Origin: Phycisphaeraceae bacterium
Lineage (GTDB): Bacteria; Planctomycetota; Phycisphaerae; Phycisphaerales; Phycisphaeraceae
Assembly (NCBI GenBank): GCA_029260655.1
Contig: JAJDCU010000043.1
Location: forward strand, 1 to 64,000
Direction of reading: 5' to 3'
Length of the DNA: 64,000 bases
Made by a program: the position numbers and the translations under genes. Every line of letters starts with the position of its first letter. The stretch's first letter is position 1. Below are positions 43,729-51,828 of the stretch, piece by piece. The notes under the pieces were generated by a model. It had not been told where the DNA came from and made no database searches. It worked only from the letters and a program-made list of their open reading frames with translations.

Positions 43729-43826
43729 ATCGCTTTAGGGGGTACATGTTGCTCACGTCTTGGACGTGATGGCGGTCTATGAGTTTAGGTTGATGGGGGT
43801 CGTGCCGGGTGGGTACAGATGAGCAT

Positions 43827-43853
43827 GTGCCGTGGTTTCTTTGACCACGGCAC
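43827..43853 (+). promoter_or_regulatory. perfect 10-bp hairpin in the leader of the first 15-haem gene
   Basis: GTGCCGTGGT, loop TTCTTTG, ACCACGGCAC. No T-run follows, so it is more likely an mRNA structure or operator than a terminator. Confidence 0.5.
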
Positions 43854-43895
43854 TTCGAGAGGTCAGGTGATCCAGTGGCGTCGCGAGGAACCAGT

Positions 43896-45446
43896 ATGCG
43901 GTGGCGTAGGCCAAGCCCCGCCAGCGCCGGACCGATCGGGTTATTGCCGATGGCTGGGGTGACCGGGGACCAGAACCAATCACAGGCATCGTCCGCGCCT
44001 CAAGCCCCCGGCCCGGCCACGGCGAGCTACCGGGTAAAGCCTGGGGCTGTAGGGAACAAGCTCATACGTCTATTCACCCGGATCGGCGTGTGTGTGCTGC
44101 TCATGTCGGTGAATCTCTGGACGGCTGGCGCAGCGGTCGGTCAGGACCTGTCCATGCCCACCGCCGAAACCGCGACCTGCCAGACCGAGGCCTGTCACGC
44201 CAACACCGCGAACTCGAAGTTCGCCCACGGCCCGGTCGCACAGGGCAAGTGCCAGGCCTGCCACGCTTTCGACACGCCCGCCAACCACACATTCAAGCTC
44301 ACCCGCCCGGCTTCCGAGCTCTGCCAGAGCTGCCACACGCTCAACCACCGCGATGTCATCCACAAGCCGGTGCAGCAAGGGCGGTGCATGGACTGTCACG
44401 AACCCCACGGGTCCGACCACCGGATGATGCTGATCGACGACCCGACAAGGGGGCTGTGTATCGGGTGTCACAAGCAGGAGGGCTTTTCTGACAAGCAGTT
44501 CAAGCACGGCCCTGTCGCCGCCGGCGCCTGCATCCTCTGCCACGAACCCCACTCGTCCTGGCAGCCCAAGCTCCTGGTGGAAAAACAAGACACCCTGTGT
44601 CTGACCTGCCACGCGCAGGAGCTTCGGCCTAAGTCCGACGGGGCTTGGCACGAACACGCACCGCTTAAAGGCGGATGCACCGACTGCCACGACCCCCACG
44701 CCTCGGATATCCGCCACCAGCTACATCAGGACAGCCCGGGCCTGTGCTTTTCATGCCACGACCAGATGCAAGAGCAGTTGGCCCAGGCGCCGATCGTCCA
44801 CGGCGCCCTGACCCAGGCCGGCGGTTGTCTGCGCTGCCACGCGCCGCACGGCTCGCCGCTGCCCAAGCTCCAGCGCGCCGCTCAGACCGAATTATGCCTG
44901 GACTGTCACAACAAGCCGCTTCAGACCGCCGACGGCCGGACGCTTACCGACATGGCGGAACTACTCAGCGATAACCCCGATCATCATGGCCCGATCCGTG
45001 AAGGCGAGTGCAGCGCCTGCCACCAGCCCCACGCGGGCGAACGCCACAACATGCTTATCCAGGCCTACCCCCCACAGTTTTACGCGCCCTTCTCCGATGA
45101 GCGCTACGAGCTTTGTTTTGGCTGCCACCAGGCGCAGATGGTCAAGGACAAGCGGGGCACCGGGCTGACCCGGTTCCGCGACGGCGATACGAACCTGCAC
45201 TGGCTTCACGTCAACCGCGAGAAGGGGCGCACCTGCCGGGCCTGCCACGAGGTGCACGCCTCGGGGAATCCTTTCCACATCCGTGACGCCGTGCCGTTTG
45301 GCAACAGCGACTGGATGCTCGAGATCCGTTTCGAAGTTTCGCCGGCCGGCGGGAGTTGTGCGCCGGGATGCCATCAGCCCAGGTCGTACGACCGCGGACC
45401 CGGGCGGGCCGACCCGGCGTCAAACTATTCAGGAGAATCACCGTGA
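43896..45446 (+). CDS. 15-haem cytochrome c, paralogue A
   Basis: 516 aa from ATG 43896, which has GAGGA at a 6-base spacing. The signal helix (IGVCVLLMSVNLWTAGAAVG) comes unusually late, after about 60 residues. Fifteen haem-type motifs follow: CQTEACH (CX4CH), thirteen CXXCH of doubled-CXXCH style with HGP/HAP/HEP spacers, and CAPGCH (CX3CH). The region FRDGDTNLHWLHVNREKGRTCRACHEVH is nearly repeated in paralogues B and C. It is expected to be a periplasmic haem wire. Its stop overlaps the next start (GTGA). The redox partner is unknown. Confidence 0.9.
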   Translation: MRWRRPSPASAGPIGLLPMAGVTGDQNQSQASSAPQAPGPATASYRVKPGAVGNKLIRLFTRIGVCVLLMSVNLWTAGAAVGQDLSMPTAETATCQTEACHANTANSKFAHGPVAQGKCQACHAFDTPANHTFKLTRPASELCQSCHTLNHRDVIHKPVQQGRCMDCHEPHGSDHRMMLIDDPTRGLCIGCHKQEGFSDKQFKHGPVAAGACILCHEPHSSWQPKLLVEKQDTLCLTCHAQELRPKSDGAWHEHAPLKGGCTDCHDPHASDIRHQLHQDSPGLCFSCHDQMQEQLAQAPIVHGALTQAGGCLRCHAPHGSPLPKLQRAAQTELCLDCHNKPLQTADGRTLTDMAELLSDNPDHHGPIREGECSACHQPHAGERHNMLIQAYPPQFYAPFSDERYELCFGCHQAQMVKDKRGTGLTRFRDGDTNLHWLHVNREKGRTCRACHEVHASGNPFHIRDAVPFGNSDWMLEIRFEVSPAGGSCAPGCHQPRSYDRGPGRADPASNYSGESP

Positions 45447-46519
45447 CCGTCACCCCAAGACGAACCATACCCCCCGGTCCGGGCCGACTGCGCACAGTCT
45501 CTGTGTTAGCGGCGGCCTGGGCCATTTTGATATTCACAGCCTGCGCCGACCCGGTGCTTGCGGTCACCCACCTGGCGCGCGGCATGCAAGCGCCAGGGAT
45601 CGCGCTGAACACGATCGACGGCCTGGCTGTCAACACCGATGACCTGCGAGGCCAAGCCGTGGTCCTGATCTTCGGTGAGCTGTACCACGGCAAGACCGCT
45701 GAGGCCTGTGACCTGATCCGTACGACCCAGGCGGACGAACGCCTGCGCGATGAACCGGTCACCACCTTGCTGATCGTCGCCCAACAGACCGGGACCGATG
45801 ACCTCAAGGACGCCGCGGCCGACAACGGACACGTCCCGGAAACGATCTTGCACGACCCGGGCCGCGAGGCGTTCGGGGATTATCGCGTAACGGTCCTGCC
45901 CAGCGTGGTGGTGGTTGACGAACATGGCCGAGTCGTTCACGTCATCGCGGGTCTGACGACCGGGTTCGCCGACAGACTCGCCGATGCGCTGCTGCTGGCG
46001 ACCGGAAAGATCACCGCGGAGACGTTTGATAGCAGGCGTCGCCCACAAGACGGCCCGGTGCTCAGCGAAAACGAGGTCAAGGCGATTCGGCTGACCCAAT
46101 TAGCCGGGCAACTATCCAACAGGGGCATGGCGGCGCTGGCCGAGGAAAAATACACCGAGGCGCTTGAGTTGAGTCCCGCCAACGCGCCGGCTCACCTGGG
46201 GATGGGGATGTTGCAGTTGAAGCGGGGGCGGTTAGCCGAGGCGGAAAAACGCTTCCGGAAAGTCATGGAACTGGACCCGGACTCGGTCGAGGCGTCGCTG
46301 GGCCTGGCGTATGTCATGACGATGCGCGGCGACGAGGAATTGGCGTCCGCGGAGAAGCTGACGCGCCGTGTGCTGGCGCTCAACCCCGCTCAGCCCCGGG
46401 CGCATTACCTGTTGGGGTTGATCCAGCAGCAGGGCGGGGACATCGAGGCCGCCGCCGCCAGCTTCAAGAAGTCAGCCGAACTTTTGTTGGACCGGTACGA
46501 ACAGGAGGCTTCGCCATGA
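45443..46519 (+). CDS. exported thioredoxin-fold TPR protein 1 (no CXXC)
   Basis: 358 aa from GTG 45443 (AGGAGA upstream). Signal peptide, then a TlpA/peroxiredoxin-like domain (ARGMQAPGIALNTIDGLAVNTDDLRGQAVVLIFGELYHGKTAEAC ... VLPSVVVVDEHGRVVHVIAG) in which the CXXC active site is missing, then three or so TPR units from about residue 215 (MAALAEEKYTEALELSPANAPAHLGMGML). Probably a periplasmic docking or assembly protein for the adjacent cytochrome, not a redox enzyme. The same pairing with a 15-haem cytochrome recurs at 56299. Confidence 0.85.
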   Translation: MTVTPRRTIPPGPGRLRTVSVLAAAWAILIFTACADPVLAVTHLARGMQAPGIALNTIDGLAVNTDDLRGQAVVLIFGELYHGKTAEACDLIRTTQADERLRDEPVTTLLIVAQQTGTDDLKDAAADNGHVPETILHDPGREAFGDYRVTVLPSVVVVDEHGRVVHVIAGLTTGFADRLADALLLATGKITAETFDSRRRPQDGPVLSENEVKAIRLTQLAGQLSNRGMAALAEEKYTEALELSPANAPAHLGMGMLQLKRGRLAEAEKRFRKVMELDPDSVEASLGLAYVMTMRGDEELASAEKLTRRVLALNPAQPRAHYLLGLIQQQGGDIEAAAASFKKSAELLLDRYEQEASP

Positions 46520-46959
46520 GCAGCGACAAGCCGTGTGAAAAAGGCAACGGTCGGCGCGGATTCTGCAAGGCCTGTATCGGCGCGATGACGGCGGCGTCGA
46601 CGGCGATGGTGGGATACCCGGTCGTGTCCTTCGTTATCAGCCAGCCATCGCGGATCGGAGAGGACAAGCCGCTGGAAGTCCCGATCGACCAGTTGACGCT
46701 GGGACAGGCGCGCTACGAGCAATGGCGCGGCCTGCAGGTCATCATCCTGGCGACCGCCGATGGCCCGATGGTCTTCAGCGCTTCGTGTCCGCACCTGGGC
46801 TGTGCAGTCGGTTGGGACACGGCCGACTCGGTGTTCCGCTGCCCGTGTCACGGAGCGGTCTTCACCGCCCAGGGCGAAGTCGTCAGCGGGCCGGTCAGCG
46901 ATTCGCTAAAGCAGATCCCCTTCGAGATCAAGGACGGCAAGATCATCATCACCGCGTGA
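46516..46959 (+). CDS. Rieske 2Fe-2S protein
   Basis: 147 aa. An N-terminal Cys-containing head and a membrane helix (ACIGAMTAASTAMVGYPVVSFVI) are followed by the soluble domain with the cluster sequences CPHLGC and CPCHG; both Cys of each box are also those of the structural disulfide. It accepts electrons from quinol in bc/b6f-type complexes. It forms an operon with cytochrome b (46969) and subunit IV (47674). ATGA overlap with the preceding gene. Confidence 0.95.
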   Translation: MSSDKPCEKGNGRRGFCKACIGAMTAASTAMVGYPVVSFVISQPSRIGEDKPLEVPIDQLTLGQARYEQWRGLQVIILATADGPMVFSASCPHLGCAVGWDTADSVFRCPCHGAVFTAQGEVVSGPVSDSLKQIPFEIKDGKIIITA

Positions 46960-46968
46960 GGCCAAGCT

Positions 46969-47628
46969 ATGCGTTTGTTTCAAGCAATCTACGGGTGGTT
47001 CGATCGGCGGTACCAAGTGACCCCGCTGATCGAGAAGAACGTGACCCACAAGCGTGTGCCCCGGACCCTGGGTTGGGCCGCGTGCTTCGGGGGGCTGTCG
47101 CTGTTGATCTTCCTGGTCCAGGTCTTCACCGGCATGCTCTTGCTGATGTATTACAAGCCCGACCCCGCCAACGCCTGGGACAGCGTGACGTTCATCAAGT
47201 CCAACGTCTCGATGGGTTGGCTGGTTCAGCGGATCCACACCGTCAGCGCGAACCTGATGATCGTGATGGTCCTGATGCATATGGCCAGGATCGCCTATTA
47301 CAAGGTCTACCGCTCGCCGCGCGAGCTGCACTGGGTCAGCGGGGTGGTGCTGCTGATGCTGACGCTGGTCCTGGCGTTTACCGGCTATCTGCTGCCCTGG
47401 ACGCAGCTAAGCTACTGGGGCGCGAAGGTCGGGACGGAGATCCCCGGCGCGATCCCGGTGATCGGGCGAGACATCGTGCAGTGGATGCGGCGCGGCGAAG
47501 CGATCAGCGGCGAGACGCTGGGTTTCTTCTTTGCGCTGCACATCTGGATCATCCCCGCGACGATCAGCGCGTTCATGGGCATGCACTTTGCCATGATCCG
47601 CCGGACGGGGATCTCCAGGCCGTTGTAG
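46969..47628 (+). CDS. cytochrome b6-like subunit
   Basis: 219 aa, four main helices. Haem b ligands are the paired His of helices B and D: RIHTVSAN / MHMAR and ALHIW / GMHFAMIR. GGVVLL-type packing and the FTGYLLPWTQLSYWG Qo-site region are conserved. The size and the separate subunit IV make this a split cytochrome b of b6f style. The spacing of the two helix-D His should decide between b6f and bc1 type but needs an alignment. Electron path: quinol to Rieske and to haems b. Confidence 0.93.
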   Translation: MRLFQAIYGWFDRRYQVTPLIEKNVTHKRVPRTLGWAACFGGLSLLIFLVQVFTGMLLLMYYKPDPANAWDSVTFIKSNVSMGWLVQRIHTVSANLMIVMVLMHMARIAYYKVYRSPRELHWVSGVVLLMLTLVLAFTGYLLPWTQLSYWGAKVGTEIPGAIPVIGRDIVQWMRRGEAISGETLGFFFALHIWIIPATISAFMGMHFAMIRRTGISRPL

Positions 47629-47673
47629 CGGGCGTCAACACCCGCCAAGGGCGGGAGCGATTGGGAGTATCAC

Positions 47674-48327
47674 ATGGCCGTCGACTATAAGAAACAATAC
47701 CGACCGGACCAGTTGGAGCCGTTCTGGCCCAATGAGATCATCAAGATGGCGGTGGTCGTGCTGTGTACGCTGTCGGTGATCATGGTGCTGGCGGTTTTGC
47801 CGGAGATCCTGGACATGGTCGGCATGCGTGGGGTGGTTCACCAGGAGGAGCCGGCCAACCCAGCCGGATCGACACCCGCGGGGATCAAGCCCGAGTGGTA
47901 CTTCCTGGCGGTCTACCAGCACCTGCGTCTGATGCCGACACAGTTCCTGGGGATCAGTGGCAAGACGCTGGGCGTGCTCAGCCAGGGCCCGGTCGTGCTT
48001 CTTGTGTTGACGCTGCCGTTTTGGTACCGCAAGGGCTCGCACCGTCGGCCGGGCTGGGCCTACCGGCTGATCGTAACCGCCAGCGTGTTCCTGCTGCTTG
48101 GGCTGACGATCTGGGGCGGCTGGCCCGAGCACCACGTCGACGGGAAAGAGCAGCTTGCGCCGTTGAGCGAATACATCGGCCATCACCCGATCATGTTCGC
48201 CATGATCGCCGCGACGATCGTGGTGTTCTACTTCATGATCGCGCACGAGCGGCGGGCGATACGAAAGATCCTCGACGCGCCGCCGCCTGAACCATCCGAG
48301 TCGACGGATCAGGAGGAGCAGCCATGA
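47674..48327 (+). CDS. cytochrome b C-terminal half / subunit IV
   Basis: 217 aa with three to four helices. The Qo-site PEWY motif is present (IKPEWYFLAVYQHLRL). The extra helices at the end and a Pro/Glu-rich cytoplasmic tail make it longer than plant subunit IV. GGGAG sits 6 bases before the ATG, and the gene ends in an ATGA overlap with the pentahaem cytochrome gene, so the two are co-translated. Confidence 0.92.
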   Translation: MAVDYKKQYRPDQLEPFWPNEIIKMAVVVLCTLSVIMVLAVLPEILDMVGMRGVVHQEEPANPAGSTPAGIKPEWYFLAVYQHLRLMPTQFLGISGKTLGVLSQGPVVLLVLTLPFWYRKGSHRRPGWAYRLIVTASVFLLLGLTIWGGWPEHHVDGKEQLAPLSEYIGHHPIMFAMIAATIVVFYFMIAHERRAIRKILDAPPPEPSESTDQEEQP

Positions 48328-49280
48328 CGCGCCTGATTTTGTCAGCCTGCCTGCTGGCGGTCCTGGCCGGGGCCGATCGTGTCAGCGCCTCACAGGATCA
48401 AGCCGAGGTCGTCGCGGCGGCGCCGACCGACCCCTATGCAAAAAACGCCTGTGTCCAGTGCCACAGCGACCTGCCGGGACGGTCCAGCGAGATCGTCGAG
48501 CTTGAGTGGAAACACAGCGTGCACTTTACGGCGAACGTCGGGTGTGACGGCTGTCACGGCGGCGATGCGAGTGTCCGGCCCGAACAGTTCGGCTCGGCCG
48601 AGGCGCTCAAGCGGGCCGCCCACCTGCAGCGCAGCCCCGAGTTTCTGACCATGCGCCAGTCGCGCGACAGTTTTGTCAGCGCCGCCAGCGGACGCAGCGT
48701 CTCTTACTTCTGCGGCAAGTGCCACGCTCAGATCAAGGAAAAACACCTGGGCAGTCCCCACGGCGACTTCGGAGACCCGACCTGCCTGTACTGTCACGGC
48801 CAGGGGTCTCACAAGATCACCGACGCGACCCCGCAGATCATCGACCCCCGAGGCCGCGCCGAAGCCGGCCGATGCAGCCCCTGCCATGCGGCTTCGACCA
48901 TGGAGGTGGTCCGCCAGATCAAGACCACCTTGATAGAGACCGAGCAGCGGATCGCCGAGACCACCGAGACCTACAGCGAGCTGGAGGGCTGGGGCTACCG
49001 CAACCTGGAGCTTGAGGAGCTTTCCCACCACGCCAAGGAGGTCAGTTCGAAGCTTCGGCAGATCTTCCACAGCTTTAACATGCGGGAGATCAACAACTTC
49101 GCCGCGGAGGTCCAGGAGGTGTCGGACCAGGCCAAGGCCACCTACGAGTTGATCACCCACCTGCAATCGGTCCGGCGCAACCAGACGATCGTGGGGGTGC
49201 TCGCAGTCGGGCTACTCTTAAGTTTTGCCTGCGTGCTGGTCTACTACAAACACAGTTTCCTGGACCCGTTGCACGGCTGA
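48324..49280 (+). CDS. membrane-anchored pentahaem cytochrome c of the b/Rieske complex
   Basis: 318 aa, AGGAGG upstream. Signal peptide, then five CXXCH (CVQCH, CDGCH, CGKCH, CLYCH, CSPCH) in the first 195 residues. A long helical stretch follows (IKTTLIETEQRIAETTETYSELEGWG...), then a C-terminal membrane helix (TIVGVLAVGLLLSFACVLVYY). It takes the place of cytochrome c1 or f in this operon. The helical stalk could hold the haem head away from the membrane. Similar b-Rieske-multihaem sets are known in anaerobic bacteria; this arrangement is not one I can name. Confidence 0.88.
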   Translation: MTRLILSACLLAVLAGADRVSASQDQAEVVAAAPTDPYAKNACVQCHSDLPGRSSEIVELEWKHSVHFTANVGCDGCHGGDASVRPEQFGSAEALKRAAHLQRSPEFLTMRQSRDSFVSAASGRSVSYFCGKCHAQIKEKHLGSPHGDFGDPTCLYCHGQGSHKITDATPQIIDPRGRAEAGRCSPCHAASTMEVVRQIKTTLIETEQRIAETTETYSELEGWGYRNLELEELSHHAKEVSSKLRQIFHSFNMREINNFAAEVQEVSDQAKATYELITHLQSVRRNQTIVGVLAVGLLLSFACVLVYYKHSFLDPLHG

Positions 49281-49557
49281 ACACGCCTTGGCTATCGGTC
49301 GAGCACGATTCGATGATCCTTCACCAACCTGCCGGGCATGCATCGCGGCTCTTGCGATCGGGAGCCGGGGGATTCACTGATTCTCATCCGCGAGAACTCG
49401 CCCGGATAACAGATTAATATACCTAAACTTATGGCCTCATTGATTGGCACGCGGTGTGCAATTTATCTGTGGGGCATGTCAGGCGTGGCCATGCCCTGCC
49501 GACCTTTATCCCTCAAAAGGCTCAGCCCACGCCCAAGCGCCGAACGCGAGTTCCGTC
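49281..49557. other. regulatory gap within the multihaem cluster
   Basis: About 280 bp before the CbcL-like gene. A sigma-54-type promoter lies at 49444-49460. It separates the Rieske/cytochrome b operon from the next transcription unit. Nothing else was recognised. Confidence 0.6.
49444..49460 (+). promoter_or_regulatory. sigma-54 (-24/-12) promoter of the CbcL-like operon
   Basis: TTGGCACGCGGTGTGCA: GG-N10-GC with a perfect TTGGCACG -24 box and GTGCA at -12. It differs from the 43711 site at just a few bases. Its position also shows that the ORF-track start at 49444 cannot be the true start of the downstream gene. Confidence 0.72.
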
Positions 49558-51816
49558 ATGCTCGGGCTCATCCTTCCAGATATCGGCGGCCGCAAGCTCG
49601 GTTTCCTCTCTCGTGGAGCCGGCCTGCGCCTGCGTCTGTGCCTGCGCGGTGGGGGTTCGGTGGGGCGGGGGGGCTTGATCCGTGCTCTGCGTCTCTTGGC
49701 GATCTTGGCGGTCTTGCTTTCGTCGGCCCACGCCCGGGCGGTCGAAATGACCGATGCGGACATAGAGAACAAGCGCTGCTTCAACTGCCACGGGCAGAGC
49801 CGGATCACGGACCTGGCGCCCAGCGAATGGCGGACGATGGTCTCGGACCCGGGTTCGATGGATGCACGTGCGCGGGTGGCCGAGCCCAGGCCGGGCCTAT
49901 TCACCCCGCCGGATGCGCTGCATGACGGGCCCCACGCCGACCTGACATGTATCCGGTGCCACGAGGACGCCGACGAACTTCCTCACACCGCGTTGCTGAA
50001 GCAGGCCCGATGTGACAACGGCTGCCACGCTCCGGCGGCGGCGGCGTACCGAAACGGGATCCACGCCGAGGCGCTGGCCGATGCGGACGACCGGGCCCCC
50101 GGCTGCGCCGATTGTCACGGCGGCCACGACATCCGTGTCAAGACCGATCGGCGATCGCGGATGTACCCGTTGAACGTCAACGCCCTCTGCGCCGACTGCC
50201 ACAAGCAGCACAACGGGCTGACAACCAACGGCCAAAACAAAAAGCAGTACGTCGACAGCTACATGCAGAGCGTTCACGGCCAGGCGGTCAGCGGGGCCGG
50301 GCTGATCGTCGCGGCGACGTGTGTGGACTGCCACCGCGGGCACGACGTACAGCCCTCGAACGATGAAAACGCATCGACTCACCGCATGCAGATCCCCGAC
50401 ACCTGCGGGCGATGTCACGAGGGCATCAAGGAGGTTTACACGAGGAGCATCCACGGCCAGACACTCCTCGAGGATGACTCCGGGGCCCCGGTCTGCACGG
50501 ACTGCCACACCGCCCACTCGATCACCCATGCCTCGACCGACACGTTCAACCGAGACATCGTCGGCGAGTGCGGCCAGTGCCACGACAAACCATCAGACAA
50601 CGGGGGGCTGTCGCTGTACGAGACCTACCGGCGCAGCTACCACGGCCAGGTGACCGAACTGGGCTCGTACCGCGCGGCACGTTGCAGCGACTGCCACGGG
50701 ACCCACGACATCCGCCCGATCGCCGACCCGGTTTCCCGCTTGCATCTAAACAACCGGGTCCAGACCTGCGCGGCCTGCCACAAATCGGCGAACGCCAATT
50801 TCGTCCAGTTCATGCCCCACGCCGACTTCCACGACGGCCAGCGGTACCCACTGCTGCACGGTGTCTGGCTCTACTTCATCATCCTGATGACCGTCACGTT
50901 CGTGTTCTACGGGGTCCATTCGCTTTTGTGGCTGATACGTTCGCTGATCGAGAGACGCCGGCACACCACACGCAAGGCCCGGGTCCATCCCCAGGCGCAG
51001 GGTTACGCCATCAAGCGCTTCCGCAAGACCAACCGTGTCAACCACGCGCTGGTCGCCTTCACCTTCTTCGGGCTGACGCTGACGGGGATGCCTTTGTTGT
51101 TCTCCGACCAGGGATGGGCCAAGGTCCTGGCCGGGGCGCTGGGCGGGGTCGACAACGCGGGGGTCTGGCACCGTTTCTTCGCGGTGATCCTTGGGATCAA
51201 CTTCGTGATCCACTTCACCGGGATGTACAAGCGCTTCCGCCGACAGTCCGCCAAGTTACTGCTGGTCGGGCCCTACACCCTGCTGCCGAGGATGAAAGAC
51301 GTCTACGACTGCCTGGGGATGTTCCGCTGGTTCTTCACCGGCCGGGGCAAGCCGGCGTTTGACCGGTGGACGTACTGGGAGAAGTTCGACTACTGGGCCG
51401 AGATCATCGGGACCCTGATCATCGGCGGGACCGGGCTGATGCTGTGGTTCCCCGGCCTGTTTTCGCTGTTGATCCCCGGCTGGGGTTTCAACGTCGCGTC
51501 GGTGATCCACGGGTACGAGGCCATGCTGGCGGTGGGGTTCATCTTCACGATCCACTTCTTCAACGCGAACCTTCGGCCGGAGAAGTTCCCGGTCGATGAT
51601 GTGATCTTCACCGGGGTGGTCAGTGAGGACGAGCTGCGTCACGAGCGCCCCGCCGAGTACCACCGGCTCAAGCAGACCGGGGAGCTGTCCGCCATGCGTG
51701 TGCCTGCGCCGCCTCGTTGGCAGCGCACAGCCGCGATCGTGGTGGGCGTTACGGCGATGGCGATCGGTATGTCGATGGTCGCGCTGATTATTTTGGCGGG
51801 TTTACGGTTGATCTAG
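49558..51816 (+). CDS. multihaem c - cytochrome b fusion (CbcL-like quinol oxidase)
   Basis: 752 aa from ATG 49558; TTG 49675, directly before the signal helix LIRALRLLAILAVLLSSAHA, is a good alternative. The periplasmic part holds ten CXXCH and one CX3CH (CDNGCH). After about residue 445 come a helix (LYFIILMTVTFVFYGVHSLLWLI) and a four-helix cytochrome b561/FdnI-type domain with His in NHALVAF, WHRFFAV, VIHFTG, VIHGYEA and IHFFNAN. The same domain order defines Geobacter CbcL, an inner-membrane quinone-linked cytochrome for low-potential metal reduction, which has fewer c haems. The activity is inferred from this likeness. Confidence 0.87.
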   Translation: MLGLILPDIGGRKLGFLSRGAGLRLRLCLRGGGSVGRGGLIRALRLLAILAVLLSSAHARAVEMTDADIENKRCFNCHGQSRITDLAPSEWRTMVSDPGSMDARARVAEPRPGLFTPPDALHDGPHADLTCIRCHEDADELPHTALLKQARCDNGCHAPAAAAYRNGIHAEALADADDRAPGCADCHGGHDIRVKTDRRSRMYPLNVNALCADCHKQHNGLTTNGQNKKQYVDSYMQSVHGQAVSGAGLIVAATCVDCHRGHDVQPSNDENASTHRMQIPDTCGRCHEGIKEVYTRSIHGQTLLEDDSGAPVCTDCHTAHSITHASTDTFNRDIVGECGQCHDKPSDNGGLSLYETYRRSYHGQVTELGSYRAARCSDCHGTHDIRPIADPVSRLHLNNRVQTCAACHKSANANFVQFMPHADFHDGQRYPLLHGVWLYFIILMTVTFVFYGVHSLLWLIRSLIERRRHTTRKARVHPQAQGYAIKRFRKTNRVNHALVAFTFFGLTLTGMPLLFSDQGWAKVLAGALGGVDNAGVWHRFFAVILGINFVIHFTGMYKRFRRQSAKLLLVGPYTLLPRMKDVYDCLGMFRWFFTGRGKPAFDRWTYWEKFDYWAEIIGTLIIGGTGLMLWFPGLFSLLIPGWGFNVASVIHGYEAMLAVGFIFTIHFFNANLRPEKFPVDDVIFTGVVSEDELRHERPAEYHRLKQTGELSAMRVPAPPRWQRTAAIVVGVTAMAIGMSMVALIILAGLRLI

Positions 51817-51828
51817 GAGTAACAGGTG

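Larger units (their letters stand above)
43614..43895. other. regulatory region ahead of the multihaem cluster
   Basis: About 280 bp holding a sigma-54-type promoter (43711-43728) and, 100 bases further on, a perfect 10-bp hairpin (43827-43853) that would lie in the mRNA leader. No ORF is supported. Confidence 0.6.
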
